Shown: positions 30,658-40,986 of the stretch, one piece after another
Layout: each line of letters begins with the position of its first letter
Position numbering within the stretch: position 1 is the first letter of the stretch
Source of the DNA: Enterobacter hormaechei ATCC 49162
Lineage (GTDB): Bacteria > Pseudomonadota > Gammaproteobacteria > Enterobacterales > Enterobacteriaceae
Assembly: GCF_001875655.1 (NCBI RefSeq)
Contig: NZ_MKEQ01000001.1
Span: forward strand, 1,674,001 to 1,738,000
DNA length: 64,000 bases
Direction: 5' to 3'
Position numbers and translations under genes: made by a program
The notes under the pieces: model-generated
What the model saw: the letters and a program-made list of their open reading frames with translations, nothing else
Told to the model about the DNA's origin: nothing
Database searches by the model: none

Positions 30658-32157
30658 ATGAGTCTGATATCAGGGTTTGTTAAATCGCTGTCTAAATTAT
30701 CGATGATTGGTCGCGCCTTAATGCTGCCAATTTCACTGCTTCCCGCTGCGGGCCTGCTGCTGGCCTTCGGCGATAAGTTCCACCTGCCGCTGATGATGAA
30801 CGCTGGCGGGGTTATTTTTGATAACCTGCCGATGCTGTTTGCCATCGGCTCTGCCGTGGGTCTGGCGTCGGAGTCCGGTATCGCGGCGCTTTCTGCGGCG
30901 GTGTCGGTGTTTGTCACCAACATCACCATCAGCACCGTGCTGAGCATTACGCCGGAAATGGCCTCTCAGGGCGGGAAATACGCCATGGTCGTCGGCATCC
31001 CGACGCTGCAAATGGGCGTCTTTGGCGGCCTGATCTGCGGTATTCTTGCGGCCTGGTGCTACAACCGTTTCCACACCATGCAGTTGCCGGAGTTCCTCGG
31101 CTTCTTCTCCGGTAAGCGTTTTGTGGCGATTGCGACGGCGTTCCTGTCGTTCCTCCTCGGCCTGCTGCTGCCGTACGTCTGGCAGCATATTCAGTCCGGG
31201 ATCGACGCCCTTTCCGTGGTGGTGAACGGCGACAACCAGGCGGCCTCGACCTTTATCTTCGGCCTGGTGGAGCGCGCGCTGATCCCGCTCGGCCTGCACC
31301 ACATCTGGTATCCGTCGTTCTGGTATTCTTTCGGGGATTACACCACCCAGGCAGGCCAGGTGATCCACGGCGACCAGACCATCTGGTTCAAGATGCTGGA
31401 AGAAGGGGTGAAATCCTTTAGCAGCGACACCTACCAGAACGCCGGGAAGTTCATGCAGGGTGAGTTCCCGCTGATGCTGTTCGCGCTGCCCGCGGCATGT
31501 CTGGCGATGTACTACGAAGCGCATACCAAAAATAAGAAAATCGCGGCCGGTATTCTCTTCTCTGCGGCGCTAACCTGTTTCCTGACGGGGATCACCGAGC
31601 CGGTGGAGTTCACCTTTATCTTCGTGGCGCCGATTCTCTACGTTTTCAACGCCATCATGGCGGGCCTGGCGTACATGACCATGTACCTGCTGCATGCGCA
31701 TATCGCCAAATCGTTCTCGGCGGGCTTTATCGACTACCTGTCGTTCGGCATCCTGCCGTCGTTTAATGGCTATCAGACCAACTTCCTGAGCGCCATTATC
31801 ATCGGCATTCCGATGGCGTTGATCTATTACTTCACCTTCCGCTTCGTGATCCGCCGTTTCGACGTGAAAACGCCGGGCCGTACTGAAGTGACCGCCAGTG
31901 CGAATGACAAGTCCGATTCCGAACTTGCCACCGAAATCATCGGCCTGCTGGGCGGTGCGCAGAACATTGATTCCGTCGGCTCGTGCATCACCCGCCTGCG
32001 TCTGGAAGTGGCGAAGAGCGATGCGGTGGACCGCGACGGGCTGAACGGGCTTGGCGCGCGCGGCGTGGTGTTCGTGGGCGACAACGGGATACAGGTGATT
32101 TTCGGGGCCAGAGCACAGTTTATCGCCCAGACCATGTCCACGATGATTGGCAAATAA
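30658..32157 (+). CDS. PTS sugar permease, glucose-family EIICB
   Basis: 499 aa. The EIIC domain has about ten hydrophobic segments and family text (LMLPISLLPAAGLLLAFGDK, LIPLGLHHIWYPSFWYSFGD, FLTGITEPVEFTF). After a linker (DVKTPGR) comes EIIB with the phospho-acceptor Cys443 in GSCITRLRLEV. There is no EIIA domain, so Crr would be the donor. It belongs to the glucose/GlcNAc/maltose superfamily and is closer to PtsG and NagE than to MalX by eye. The substrate is not determined. E. coli K-12 has no such gene between ybcJ and ybcI. Confidence 0.85.
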   Translation: MSLISGFVKSLSKLSMIGRALMLPISLLPAAGLLLAFGDKFHLPLMMNAGGVIFDNLPMLFAIGSAVGLASESGIAALSAAVSVFVTNITISTVLSITPEMASQGGKYAMVVGIPTLQMGVFGGLICGILAAWCYNRFHTMQLPEFLGFFSGKRFVAIATAFLSFLLGLLLPYVWQHIQSGIDALSVVVNGDNQAASTFIFGLVERALIPLGLHHIWYPSFWYSFGDYTTQAGQVIHGDQTIWFKMLEEGVKSFSSDTYQNAGKFMQGEFPLMLFALPAACLAMYYEAHTKNKKIAAGILFSAALTCFLTGITEPVEFTFIFVAPILYVFNAIMAGLAYMTMYLLHAHIAKSFSAGFIDYLSFGILPSFNGYQTNFLSAIIIGIPMALIYYFTFRFVIRRFDVKTPGRTEVTASANDKSDSELATEIIGLLGGAQNIDSVGSCITRLRLEVAKSDAVDRDGLNGLGARGVVFVGDNGIQVIFGARAQFIAQTMSTMIGK

Positions 32158-32170
32158 TAAGATGCCTGAA

Positions 32171-32203
32171 AGAGGCGTCTCCTGTAGGCTGGGGGACGCC
32201 TCT
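32171..32203 (+). terminator. Hairpin between PTS gene and its regulator
   Basis: AGAGGCGTCTCC (32171-32182), a 9-nt loop, GGGGACGCCTCT (32192-32203), a 12-bp stem with one G-U pair. The trailing T-run is poor, so it may only attenuate transcription into the regulator gene. Confidence 0.55.
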
Positions 32204-32240
32204 TATCTGGCTGATAATCGGTAAATTTCAGGGAGCGGTT

Positions 32241-33257
32241 TTGAAGAAAGTCAGCATTATTGATGTTGCAAAGCATGCGGGCGTGTCGGTCTCTACCGTC
32301 TCGCTGGTGCTGCGCCAAAAAGGGAAGATCTCAGAGGCGACGATCGGGAAGGTCAATGCCGCCATCACCACGCTGGGCTATATTCATAACGTCGCCGCTG
32401 CCAACCTTCGCGCCAACACCTCCAACTTAATCGGCCTGATCCTGCGCGACTTCAGCGACAGCTTTTCCATTAAAGTGATGGCGAGCATCGTTCAGGAGCT
32501 GGAGAAGCAGGGTTATATGGTTTTTCTCGGCCAGCCGCTGAACGACGGCGAACATCTTGAACGGACCCTGCTCTCGTTTAAGCAGCAGGGCGTGGCGGGC
32601 GTCATCTACCTGGCGTCGGACACCCGCGCCGCCTCTCTCCCGGAACACATTCGTCACTGCCCGCTGCCGCTTGTGGCGGTTTCGCAGTCGTTGCTGGAAG
32701 AGAAATGCAATCTGGTGATGCGCGATAACCGCCAGGCGGCGAACCTGGCCGCGCGGTATCTTATTGAGCGCGGGCACCGCAACATTGCCTACATTGGCGG
32801 GCGCGACGGGTGCCGTATCCGCGAGCAGCGCCTGCTTGGTTTTCGCAGCGCGATGACGCAAAACGGGCTGGTCTGGCGTGAGGAATATTCTCCCGCCTGC
32901 ACCGATGACACGCAGGCGGCGGCCATGGCGACTCGCCAGCTGCTGGAGAAGAACAATACAATTACCGCCCTGCTCTGCCATTCACCAGATGCAATGCTCG
33001 GTTCGATCTCGGGCATTCACCAGGTGGGGCGCACGGTGGGTAAAGACGTGTTTTTAACCCAGCAGGTGGCGCTGATTGGTTTTGAAGATATGCTTCACGT
33101 TAACCTCACATCGCCGTCGCTGACTTACGTGTCGTCTGCCAGTGAAGAGACAGGCCGCCAGGCGGCAGGGCTGATGATCCGCAGGCTGAAAGAGCCGGAT
33201 CTGCAAACGCAGCGCATTACCCTCTCCGGGCAGCTTATTGCGCGGGAATCGGCGTAA
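32241..33257 (+). CDS. LacI-family regulator, MalI-like
   Basis: 338 aa from TTG 32241, chosen for GGGAG 6 nt upstream and because the LacI HTH then starts at residue 4 (VSIIDVAKHAGVSVSTVSLV). The hinge (NVAAANLRANTSNLIGLILR) and periplasmic-binding-protein-like core follow, ending in TLSGQLIARESA. It lies directly downstream of the EIICB gene and probably represses that operon through the palindromes at 30585-30614. Confidence 0.85.
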   Translation: MKKVSIIDVAKHAGVSVSTVSLVLRQKGKISEATIGKVNAAITTLGYIHNVAAANLRANTSNLIGLILRDFSDSFSIKVMASIVQELEKQGYMVFLGQPLNDGEHLERTLLSFKQQGVAGVIYLASDTRAASLPEHIRHCPLPLVAVSQSLLEEKCNLVMRDNRQAANLAARYLIERGHRNIAYIGGRDGCRIREQRLLGFRSAMTQNGLVWREEYSPACTDDTQAAAMATRQLLEKNNTITALLCHSPDAMLGSISGIHQVGRTVGKDVFLTQQVALIGFEDMLHVNLTSPSLTYVSSASEETGRQAAGLMIRRLKEPDLQTQRITLSGQLIARESA

Positions 33258-33330
33258 AATCAGAATTTAGCACAGGTTTGCTGCGGCGGATCTGCTGCTA
33301 TATTCCCATGATTTGCCATGGATAAATGCA

Positions 33331-33855
33331 ATGCCTACCGTCATCACTCACGCTGCCGTTCCTCTGTGTCTGGGCTTAGGGCTCGGAACCAAAGTCATCC
33401 CACCCCGCCTGCTGTTTGCCGGGATCGTCCTCGCCATGCTGCCGGACGTCGACGTACTGGCGTTTAAATTCGGTGTCGCTTACGGCAACATTTTCGGCCA
33501 TCGCGGTTTTACGCATTCGCTGCTGTTTGCCTTTATTTTGCCGATACTTTGCGTGCTGGCAGGCCGACGATGGTTCCGGGCCAGCCTGACGCGCTGCTGG
33601 CTGTTTTTAACCGTGTCGCTGCTGTCGCACAGCCTGCTGGATTCGATCACCACGGGCGGGAAAGGCGTCGGCTGGCTGTGGCCCTGGTCGGATGAACGTT
33701 TCTTTGCACCGTGGCAGGTGATCAAGGTCGCGCCGTTTGCACTGTCGCGCTATACCACCCCGTACGGGCATCAGGTAATCATTTCAGAACTGCTGTGGGT
33801 GTGGCTGCCGGGGATGGTGCTGATGGGGGTGCTGTGGTGGAAGAAGAGAAGGTAA
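33331..33855 (+). CDS. ybcI: Inner-membrane YdjM/YbcI-family hydrolase-like protein
   Basis: 174 aa from ATG 33331 (MPTVITHAAVPLCLGLGLGT). His and Asp motifs of the DUF457 metal-dependent hydrolase group are present (ITHAAV, MLPDVDVL, GHRGFTHSL, SHSLLDS). Four hydrophobic segments suggest an inner-membrane protein. It is nearly identical in layout to E. coli YbcI. Activity is unproven. Confidence 0.9.
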   Translation: MPTVITHAAVPLCLGLGLGTKVIPPRLLFAGIVLAMLPDVDVLAFKFGVAYGNIFGHRGFTHSLLFAFILPILCVLAGRRWFRASLTRCWLFLTVSLLSHSLLDSITTGGKGVGWLWPWSDERFFAPWQVIKVAPFALSRYTTPYGHQVIISELLWVWLPGMVLMGVLWWKKRR

Positions 33856-33860
33856 AAAAA

Positions 33861-33932
33861 AGCCGGGTGGCGGCTGCGCCTTACCCGGCCTACTTTCACC
33901 TGTAGGCCCGGTAAGCGTTAGCGCCACCGGGC
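33861..33932. repeat. BIME: paired REP units after ybcI
   Basis: AGCCGGGTGGCGGCTGCGCC...ACCCGGCCTAC (33861-33893) faces the inverted unit GTAGGCCCGGTAAGCG... (33903-33932). Convergent ybcI and cysS flank it. Such units stabilise mRNA 3' ends or bind gyrase or IHF in enterics. Confidence 0.8.
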
Positions 33933-33941
33933 GTTACGGAC

Positions 33942-35327
33942 TTACTTACGACGCCAGGTGGTCCCCTGCGGGCCATCTTCCAGAATAATGCCCATCTCGG
34001 TCAGACGGTTACGCGCCGCATCCGCCGCCGCCCAGTCTTTCGCCTGACGCGCTTCCAGACGCGCTTTAATCAGTGCTTCAATTTCCGCCACTTCACCGTC
34101 GTCCGCCTGCGCACCGCTTTGCAGGAACACGTCCGGCTCCTGCTCCAGCAGGCCGAGCACGGAGGAGAGCTTACGCAGATGAGACGCCAGCGCATTCGCC
34201 GCCGCCATGTCTTCTGACTTCAGGCGGTTCACCTCACGCGCCATGTCGAACAGCACGGAGTAGGCTTCCGGGGTGTTGAAGTCGTCGTTCATGACCTCAA
34301 CAAAACGGGCTTCGAACGCCTCGCCGCCTGCGGCCGGAACAGACCTGTCGGTGCCGCGCAGTGCGGTATACAGACGCTCCAGCGCAGCGCGCGCCTGCTT
34401 CAGGTTCTCTTCGCTGTAGTTCAGCTGGCTGCGATAGTGACCAGACATCAGGAAGTAGCGCACGGTTTCCGCGTCGTAATACTTCAGCACATCGCGGACG
34501 GTGAAGAAGTTGCCCAGCGATTTCGACATCTTTTCGCGGTCCACCATCACCATCCCGGAGTGCATCCAGTAATTCACGTACTCGCCGCCGTGGGCGCAGG
34601 TAGACTGTGCGATTTCGTTTTCGTGATGCGGGAACATCAGATCCGACCCGCCGCCGTGAATGTCGAAATGGTTGCCCAGCTGTTTGCAGTTCATCGCGGA
34701 ACATTCAATGTGCCAGCCCGGACGCCCTTCGCCCCACGGGGATGGCCAGCTTGGTTCGCCCGCTTTGGACATCTTCCACAGCACGAAGTCCATCGGGTTA
34801 CGCTTCACGTCCACCACGTCCACGCGCGCACCGGCCTGGAGCTGATCCAGATCCTGGCGGGAAAGCGCACCGTAGGTGGGGTCCGTCGGCACCGAGAACA
34901 TCACGTCGCCGTTGTCCGCCACATAGGCGTGACCGCGTTCGATCAGCTTTTCGGTGATCTCGATGATTTCATGAATGTGATGAGTCGCGCGCGGCTCGCT
35001 GTCCGGGCGCAGAATATTCAGGGCATCAAAATCTTTGTGCATTTCCGCGATCATGCGATCCACCAGCGCGACAAAGCTTTCGCCATTTTCATTAGCACGT
35101 TTAATGATTTTGTCGTCAATGTCGGTAATGTTGCGCACGTACTTCAGGTTATAACCCAGGAAGCGCAGGTAGCGTGACACCACGTCGAACGCGACAAAGG
35201 TACGGCCATGGCCGATATGACAGAGATCGTAAACCGTAATACCACACACGTACATGCCGACTTCCCCGGCATGGATAGGTTTAAATTCCTCTTTTTGGCG
35301 CGTCATTGTATTAAAGATTTTTAACAT
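33942..35327 (-). CDS. cysS: Cysteinyl-tRNA synthetase
   Basis: 461 aa from ATG 35327 ([15 protein letters not shown]), the normal enterobacterial length. HIGH is at CHIGHGRTF and KMSKS at [10 protein letters not shown]. Zinc ligands are visible ([17 protein letters not shown] and the following HHENE). The C-terminus holds the anticodon-binding helices. It charges tRNA-Cys in the cytosol. It diverges from ppiB. Confidence 0.97.
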   Translation of the reverse strand: MLKIFNTMTRQKEEFKPIHAGEVGMYVCGITVYDLCHIGHGRTFVAFDVVSRYLRFLGYNLKYVRNITDIDDKIIKRANENGESFVALVDRMIAEMHKDFDALNILRPDSEPRATHHIHEIIEITEKLIERGHAYVADNGDVMFSVPTDPTYGALSRQDLDQLQAGARVDVVDVKRNPMDFVLWKMSKAGEPSWPSPWGEGRPGWHIECSAMNCKQLGNHFDIHGGGSDLMFPHHENEIAQSTCAHGGEYVNYWMHSGMVMVDREKMSKSLGNFFTVRDVLKYYDAETVRYFLMSGHYRSQLNYSEENLKQARAALERLYTALRGTDRSVPAAGGEAFEARFVEVMNDDFNTPEAYSVLFDMAREVNRLKSEDMAAANALASHLRKLSSVLGLLEQEPDVFLQSGAQADDGEVAEIEALIKARLEARQAKDWAAADAARNRLTEMGIILEDGPQGTTWRRK

Positions 35328-35502
35328 CGAAGATTCCATGTAAACACGTGTGTGGATTGTTTGTTCCTTATAATACCCATAATTCGGAGTATGGTCAGCA
35401 CACAATGCAAGGTGATCGTGTCCTGTGGTTATGCTATAACAAGCCCCTATATGTGACCCGAGCACGGGTCGACGCACCACAATAACGGAACAGGATGCAA
35501 AA

Positions 35503-35997
35503 ATGGTTACTTTCCACACTAATCATGGCGATATCGTAATCAAAACCTTTGATGACAAAGCGCCTGAAACAGTTAAAAACTTCCTGGACTACTGCCGCGA
35601 AGGTTTCTACAACAACACTATTTTCCACCGTGTGATCAACGGCTTTATGATCCAGGGCGGCGGTTTCGAGCCTGGCATGCGCCAGAAAGAGACGAAAGAA
35701 GCGATCAAAAACGAAGCGAACAACGGCCTGAAAAACACCCGTGGTACGCTGGCAATGGCCCGTACTCAGGCGCCACACTCTGCAACCGCACAGTTCTTCA
35801 TCAACGTAGCGGACAACGACTTCCTGAACTTCTCTGGCGAAAGCCTGCAAGGCTGGGGCTACTGCGTATTCGCAGAAGTGGTTGAAGGAATGGACGTGGT
35901 CGACAAGATCAAAGCCGTTTCTACTGGCCGCAGCGGTATGCACCAGGACGTTCCTAAAGAAGACGTTGTGATCACAAGCGTGACCGTCAGCGAGTAA
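35503..35997 (+). CDS. ppiB: Cytosolic peptidyl-prolyl isomerase B
   Basis: 164 aa cyclophilin: [53 protein letters not shown] and [18 protein letters not shown]. No signal peptide, so cytosolic. It accelerates proline isomerisation during folding. It shares a divergent 175-bp promoter region with cysS and runs into lpxH. Confidence 0.97.
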   Translation: MVTFHTNHGDIVIKTFDDKAPETVKNFLDYCREGFYNNTIFHRVINGFMIQGGGFEPGMRQKETKEAIKNEANNGLKNTRGTLAMARTQAPHSATAQFFINVADNDFLNFSGESLQGWGYCVFAEVVEGMDVVDKIKAVSTGRSGMHQDVPKEDVVITSVTVSE

Positions 35998-36000
35998 TTG

Positions 36001-36723
36001 GTGGCGACACTCTTTATTGCGGATCTGCATCTGCAAACAGAAGAACCGGCGATCACCGCCGGTTTTCTGCGTTTTTTACGCGGTGAAGCGAAAAGCGCCG
36101 ATGCGCTGTACATTCTGGGCGACCTGTTTGAGGCCTGGATTGGCGACGACGACCCGAACCCGCTGCACCGTGACATGGCTGCGGCCATTAAAGCGCTGGT
36201 GGATTCCGGCGTCCCCTGCTATTTCATTCACGGCAACCGTGATTTCCTGATTGGCCAGCGCTACGCCCGGGAGAGCGGCATGACGCTACTGCCGGAAGAG
36301 CAGGTGCTCGACCTCTATGGCCGCAATATTCTGATCATGCACGGCGACACGCTCTGCACCGACGATACCGGCTACCTGGCGTTTCGCGCCAAAGTCCACA
36401 CCCCGTGGATCCAGAAAATGTTCCTCGCCCTGCCGCTGTTCATCCGCAACCGCATCGCCGCCAGAATGCGCGCGGGCAGCAAAGCCGCCAACAGCAGCAA
36501 ATCGATGACCATTATGGACGTCAACCCGCAGGCGGTGGTAAACGTAATGGAAAAGCATCGCGTTCAGTGGCTGATCCACGGCCATACCCATCGTCCCGAT
36601 GTGCATTCCCTTATCGCCAACGGTGAACCGGCCCATCGCGTCGTTTTAGGCGCCTGGCACAGGGAAGGATCGATGGTGAAAGTCACGCCGGAAGGTGTGG
36701 AACTGATCGCCTTCCCGTTTTAA
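36001..36723 (+). CDS. lpxH: UDP-2,3-diacylglucosamine hydrolase LpxH
   Basis: 240 aa from GTG 36001, the E. coli length. Calcineurin-like metal motifs are in order: [37 protein letters not shown] and HGHTHRPDV. It cleaves UDP-diacylglucosamine to lipid X at the inner face of the membrane, step four of lipid A synthesis. It starts 3 bp after the ppiB stop. Confidence 0.96.
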   Translation: MATLFIADLHLQTEEPAITAGFLRFLRGEAKSADALYILGDLFEAWIGDDDPNPLHRDMAAAIKALVDSGVPCYFIHGNRDFLIGQRYARESGMTLLPEEQVLDLYGRNILIMHGDTLCTDDTGYLAFRAKVHTPWIQKMFLALPLFIRNRIAARMRAGSKAANSSKSMTIMDVNPQAVVNVMEKHRVQWLIHGHTHRPDVHSLIANGEPAHRVVLGAWHREGSMVKVTPEGVELIAFPF

Positions 36724-36755
36724 CCTCTCCCCGTTTTTTCGCCCATTTCTCGACC

Positions 36756-36771
36756 ACGCAACCGTTTTCCT
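36756..36771. promoter_or_regulatory. PurR operator of purEK
   Basis: ACGCAACCGTTTTCCT matches the PurR consensus (ACGCAAACGTTTNCNT) and lies 72 bp before purE, as in E. coli. PurR with hypoxanthine or guanine would repress purEK here. Confidence 0.88.
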
Positions 36772-36842
36772 TGCCGGTATTACATGCTATTCTCTGTGCC
36801 CTCGAAAGCAGTGTGTTCCGCACCACAGGAGTTTTAAGACGC

Positions 36843-37352
36843 ATGTCTTCCCGCAATAATCCGGCGCGTGTCGCCATCGTGATGGGGTCCAAAAGCGACT
36901 GGGCTACCATGCAGTTCGCCGCCGAAATCTTTGAAATCCTGAATGTTCCGCACCACGTTGAAGTGGTTTCCGCGCACCGTACGCCGGATAAACTGTTCAG
37001 CTTCGCCGAAAGCGCCGAAGAGAACGGTTACGAGGTGATCATTGCTGGTGCGGGCGGCGCAGCACATCTGCCGGGCATGATTGCCGCCAAAACGCTGGTG
37101 CCGGTACTGGGCGTACCGGTACAAAGCGCCGCGTTAAGCGGGGTGGACAGCCTTTACTCTATCGTCCAGATGCCGCGCGGTATTCCTGTCGGTACGCTGG
37201 CGATTGGTAAAGCAGGTGCTGCAAATGCCGCCCTGCTGGCCGCGCAGATCCTGGCGACGCATGATAAAGACTTACATCAGCGTCTGGCTGAGTGGCGTAA
37301 AGCCCAGACCGACGAGGTGCTGGATAACCCGGATCCGCGGGGTGCAGCATGA
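36843..37352 (+). CDS. purE: N5-CAIR mutase PurE
   Basis: 169 aa from ATG 36843, full length. Class I PurE text: [48 protein letters not shown] and [20 protein letters not shown]. It converts N5-CAIR to CAIR in purine synthesis. purK overlaps its stop by 4 bp. Confidence 0.97.
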   Translation: MSSRNNPARVAIVMGSKSDWATMQFAAEIFEILNVPHHVEVVSAHRTPDKLFSFAESAEENGYEVIIAGAGGAAHLPGMIAAKTLVPVLGVPVQSAALSGVDSLYSIVQMPRGIPVGTLAIGKAGAANAALLAAQILATHDKDLHQRLAEWRKAQTDEVLDNPDPRGAA

Positions 37353-38416
37353 AGCAGGTTTGCGTTCTCGGTAATGGTCAGCTTGGCCGCATGCTGCGTC
37401 AGGCCGGTGAGCCGCTGGGTATTGCCGTCTGGCCCGTCGGGCTGGATGCCGAGCCGGAAGCGGTGCCGTTCCATCAGAGCGTGATCACCGCCGAAATTGA
37501 ACGCTGGCCGGAAACCGCCCTGACCCGCGAGCTGGCGCGCCATAACGCCTTTGTGAACCGCGACGTATTCCCGATCATCGCCGACCGTCTCACGCAAAAA
37601 CAGCTTTTCGACAAGCTCGGCCTTGCGACCGCGCCGTGGCAGCTGTTGTCTGACAAAAGCGAGTGGAATGACGTGTTCGCGATGCTGGGCGAGCTGGCGA
37701 TTGTGAAGCGTCGCGTGGGTGGCTACGACGGTCGCGGGCAGTGGCGCCTGCGCGCGCACGACACCGCCGAACTGCCGGACAACTGCTACGGCGAGTGCAT
37801 CGTCGAGCAGGGCATTAACTTCAGCGGGGAAGTGTCGCTGGTGGGCGCACGCGGGCACGATGGCCGCACGGTGTTCTACCCCCTGACGCATAACCTGCAT
37901 CAGGACGGCATTCTGCGCACCAGCGTCGTCTTCCCGCAGGCCAATGCCGACCAGCAGGCGCAGGCGGAAGAGATGCTCTCCGCCATCATGCACGAGCTGG
38001 GCTATGTGGGCGTGATGGCAATGGAGTGTTTCGTCACGCCATCGGGTCTGCTGATTAACGAACTTGCGCCGCGCGTGCACAACAGCGGCCACTGGACGCA
38101 AAACGGTGCCTCCATCAGCCAGTTCGAGCTGCATCTGCGCGCCATTACTGACCTGCCGCTGCCGCAGCCGGTGGTGACCAGCCCGTCGGTGATGATCAAC
38201 CTGATCGGCACCGATCTGAACTACAACTGGCTGAAGCTGCCGCTGGTGCACCTGCACTGGTACGACAAAGAGGTCCGCCCGGGTCGTAAAGTGGGCCACC
38301 TTAACCTGAACGATACCGACACGGATCGCCTGAGCGCCACGCTGGAAGCAATTGTTCCCCTGCTGCCGCCAGACTATGCAAGCGGCATTGTCTGGGCGCA
38401 GTCAAAACTGAAGTAA
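37349..38416 (+). CDS. purK: N5-CAIR synthetase PurK
   Basis: 355 aa ATP-grasp enzyme. The N-terminal loop is [20 protein letters not shown], the ATP-grasp core includes [14 protein letters not shown], and [14 protein letters not shown] is represented by [15 protein letters not shown]. It uses ATP and bicarbonate on AIR and feeds PurE. It is translationally coupled to purE. Confidence 0.97.
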   Translation: MKQVCVLGNGQLGRMLRQAGEPLGIAVWPVGLDAEPEAVPFHQSVITAEIERWPETALTRELARHNAFVNRDVFPIIADRLTQKQLFDKLGLATAPWQLLSDKSEWNDVFAMLGELAIVKRRVGGYDGRGQWRLRAHDTAELPDNCYGECIVEQGINFSGEVSLVGARGHDGRTVFYPLTHNLHQDGILRTSVVFPQANADQQAQAEEMLSAIMHELGYVGVMAMECFVTPSGLLINELAPRVHNSGHWTQNGASISQFELHLRAITDLPLPQPVVTSPSVMINLIGTDLNYNWLKLPLVHLHWYDKEVRPGRKVGHLNLNDTDTDRLSATLEAIVPLLPPDYASGIVWAQSKLK

Positions 38417-38500
38417 GTATCCCCCGCCGGGGAGTTGACCTTCCCCTTCCCCGGCGTACAATCCCCGCCCATTGCTGCTCAGTTTTCTTCTGGAATCACC

Positions 38501-39571
38501 ATGAACGATGGAACGGACTATCGCGCGATCCTCGCGTCCGATACCCCAATAATCGACGTTCGCGCGCCGATCGAATTTGCCCAGGGTGCGATGCCCGCCG
38601 CACTCAACCTGCCCTTGATGAACGACGACGAGCGTGCCGCCGTCGGCACCTGCTATAAACGCGAGGGACCCGAAGCCGCACTGACGCTCGGCCATCGCCT
38701 GGTCAACGGCGAGACGCGAGAGGCACGCATCAACGCCTGGCGCGAGGCCAGCCTTGCCCATCCTGAGGGCTATCTCTGCTGCGCGCGCGGCGGTCAGCGC
38801 TCCCACATCTCTCAGGCCTGGCTGAAAGAGACGGGTGTCGATTACCCGCTGATCCGCGGCGGCTATAAGGCCCTGCGCCAGACGGCGATTCAGGTGACCG
38901 TTGAGCAGTCACAGAAACCGATGGTGCTTATCGGCGGCTGTACCGGCAACGGTAAAACGCTGCTGGTGAAGCAGCACGTACAGGGCATTGATCTGGAAGG
39001 GCTGGCGCACCATCGCGGCTCGTCGTTTGGCCGCACGCTCACCCCGCAGCTTTCTCAGGCGAGCTTCGAGAATCACCTTGCGGTTGAGCTATTGAAAAAA
39101 GATGCTGCGCGCTGGGTACTGGAAGATGAGGGCCGGATGATTGGCTCTAACCACCTGCCGGAGTGCCTGCGCGACCGCATGGCTGACGCCCCTATCGTGG
39201 TGGTCGAAGATCCGTTTGAGATCCGCCTGGAGCGCCTGCGCGAAGAGTATTTTGACCACATGTGGGCCGATTTTTCTGCTGCCTACGGCGAGGAAGCGGG
39301 CTGGAAAGCGTACAGCGAGTACCTGCATCACGGCCTGTTCGCCATTCGCCGTCGTCTTGGACTACAGCGTTTTGCGGAATTTACCGCCCTGCTGGACGCT
39401 GCACTTGCCGAACAGCAGCGAACGGGCTGCACTGACGCACACTTCAGCTGGCTTGCGCCGCTGCTGAAGGACTATTACGACCCGATGTACAGCTATCAGC
39501 TGGATAAAAAAGCGGAGAAGATTGTGTATCGCGGGACCTACGAAGAAATTGCCGAATGGCTTGAACGCTAA
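38501..39571 (+). CDS. mnmH: tRNA 2-selenouridine synthase MnmH
   Basis: 356 aa from ATG 38501. The N-terminal rhodanese domain starts [20 protein letters not shown] and carries the active Cys in [11 protein letters not shown]. The C-terminal half has a P-loop ([12 protein letters not shown]). It replaces sulfur by selenium at U34 of certain tRNAs, using selenophosphate and a geranyl intermediate. In K-12 (ybbB) it is separated from purK by the allantoin genes, which are absent here. Confidence 0.93.
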   Translation: MNDGTDYRAILASDTPIIDVRAPIEFAQGAMPAALNLPLMNDDERAAVGTCYKREGPEAALTLGHRLVNGETREARINAWREASLAHPEGYLCCARGGQRSHISQAWLKETGVDYPLIRGGYKALRQTAIQVTVEQSQKPMVLIGGCTGNGKTLLVKQHVQGIDLEGLAHHRGSSFGRTLTPQLSQASFENHLAVELLKKDAARWVLEDEGRMIGSNHLPECLRDRMADAPIVVVEDPFEIRLERLREEYFDHMWADFSAAYGEEAGWKAYSEYLHHGLFAIRRRLGLQRFAEFTALLDAALAEQQRTGCTDAHFSWLAPLLKDYYDPMYSYQLDKKAEKIVYRGTYEEIAEWLER

Positions 39572-39575
39572 AAAA

Positions 39576-39650
39576 AGCCGGGTGGCGGCTACGCCTTACC
39601 CGGCCTACGCGTGCTTTTGTAGCCCCGGTAAGCGCAGCGCCACCGGGGAA
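39576..39650. repeat. BIME between mnmH and porin
   Basis: AGCCGGGTGGCGGCTACGCC...CCGGCCTAC and the inverted unit GTAGCCCCGGTAAGCGCAGC... . They lie between convergent mnmH and the porin gene. Confidence 0.78.
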
Positions 39651-39658
39651 CAAACCAC

Positions 39659-40804
39659 TTAGAAGTCGTAACGCAGACGCACCAGGTTCATGTCGCCCAG
39701 GTTGTCGGTGCTGGAAGTGAACACGTGTTCGTAATCCACGCGGAAACCGTAATCCAGCTGGAAGCTGATACCCACGCCGTTGTCGATACGCTGGTAGTTA
39801 CGACCATTCACGTACTCAATGCGGTCACCCATGAAGTACGGCTGGATGGATTTCACCGCATACTGACCCACCGGGAACTTGTACCCGGCAAAGTATTCAA
39901 TACCCCATGCATCACCGGCGAAGTAGTCGTTAACAGACACTTTTTTGGTGGTCATGAAGTTCTGATACCAGCCGCCGCCCGCGGAGAAGGTCCAGTTATC
40001 CGGCGTCCAGCTCAGCGCAGTACCGAGGATGTTCTGGTCGTAAGATTTGCTGTCGCCGTTGTCCGGGTTACGCATGTCCGCGCGAGTGTAGTTCCACGCG
40101 GCGCCCCAGGTCAGGTCGGTGGTCAGATGGTAATCAATACCCAGCGAGCCGCCGCCTTTACGCTTGTAACGCAGGCCGTTGCCCGGCAGGTATTCGCTGT
40201 CTTCAAACAGGTAAGAGGCGTAGATGTCGGCATCGCCCACGGTTTTCTTGTACTTCAGCATCTGGCGTGAACGGTATGAACCGTCGTAGTCGCCGTTGAT
40301 CCCGTTACCCGGCGCCTGACCAATCATGTCGTAGTCCCAGATATCGGTTTTTGCGCCCACCACGTCATAGTACACGCTGTTCTGTTGACCGAAGGTCAGC
40401 GTACCCCAGGTGTCGCTCTTCAGGCCGGTGTAGAGCATACGACGTGAGGTGTCGTGCGCGCCGTCGGCATAGTGGTTATCCCAGTTAAACTGCGCCGGAA
40501 TGTTCACACCCAGCTCGTAGTAGGTGATCCAGCTGATGTCATCGAACAGGTAGTAGTCTGCCGCGAAACGGAAGCGGGTACCGCCGTCAAAGCCGTTACG
40601 CTTGTAGCCGTTTTTGCCGTCATCACCGGTCATGTTCTGGAACTGAGGACGGATGCTGCCGCCAACGGTGAAGTTCAGGCGGCTCAGCGGATTACCCGCC
40701 TGCGGATCTTGTTTCAGAAGGGTGATTTCCGCCTGCGAGGCGAAAGAAGCCAATGCCACTGCTGCGCCGATCGTTGTCGCCAGCGCTGTTTTTCTTATAG
40801 TCAT
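39659..40804 (-). CDS. Outer-membrane porin
   Basis: 381 aa. Signal peptide MTIRKTALATTIGAAVALAS ends near ASQAEI. The rest is a 16-strand-type barrel with aromatic girdles and ends in F (VRLRYDF), the outer-membrane assembly signal. An L3-like acidic stretch is visible around VGAKTDIWDYDMIG. It belongs to the general porin superfamily but is not OmpC or OmpF. K-12 lacks it at this site. Substrate unknown. Confidence 0.8.
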   Translation of the reverse strand: MTIRKTALATTIGAAVALASFASQAEITLLKQDPQAGNPLSRLNFTVGGSIRPQFQNMTGDDGKNGYKRNGFDGGTRFRFAADYYLFDDISWITYYELGVNIPAQFNWDNHYADGAHDTSRRMLYTGLKSDTWGTLTFGQQNSVYYDVVGAKTDIWDYDMIGQAPGNGINGDYDGSYRSRQMLKYKKTVGDADIYASYLFEDSEYLPGNGLRYKRKGGGSLGIDYHLTTDLTWGAAWNYTRADMRNPDNGDSKSYDQNILGTALSWTPDNWTFSAGGGWYQNFMTTKKVSVNDYFAGDAWGIEYFAGYKFPVGQYAVKSIQPYFMGDRIEYVNGRNYQRIDNGVGISFQLDYGFRVDYEHVFTSSTDNLGDMNLVRLRYDF

Positions 40805-40986
40805 TCTTTTTCCTTGATAGACACGCTGCTAAATATTTAGCTGGTGAATATTAACCGGAAAAATTCGGGCTGTGTGGGCGGGTTTTTAATGTTTTGTGCT
40901 ACTAAATGCAGGGGCATTAACGATTTGTGCCGTTAAGCGACAACGCACCAGCAGAAATGCCGGTGCGTCATCATCACGTCAGTAAA

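Noticed and set aside
31983..32240. In-frame upstream extension of the LacI-type regulator into the PTS gene
   Set aside because: The LacI HTH starts correctly from TTG 32241 with a good ribosome-binding site; the extension overlaps the EIIB coding sequence in another frame.
35328..35519. 64-residue N-terminal extension of cysS
   Set aside because: The extension runs through the cysS-ppiB promoter region; starting at 35327 gives the normal 461-aa enzyme.
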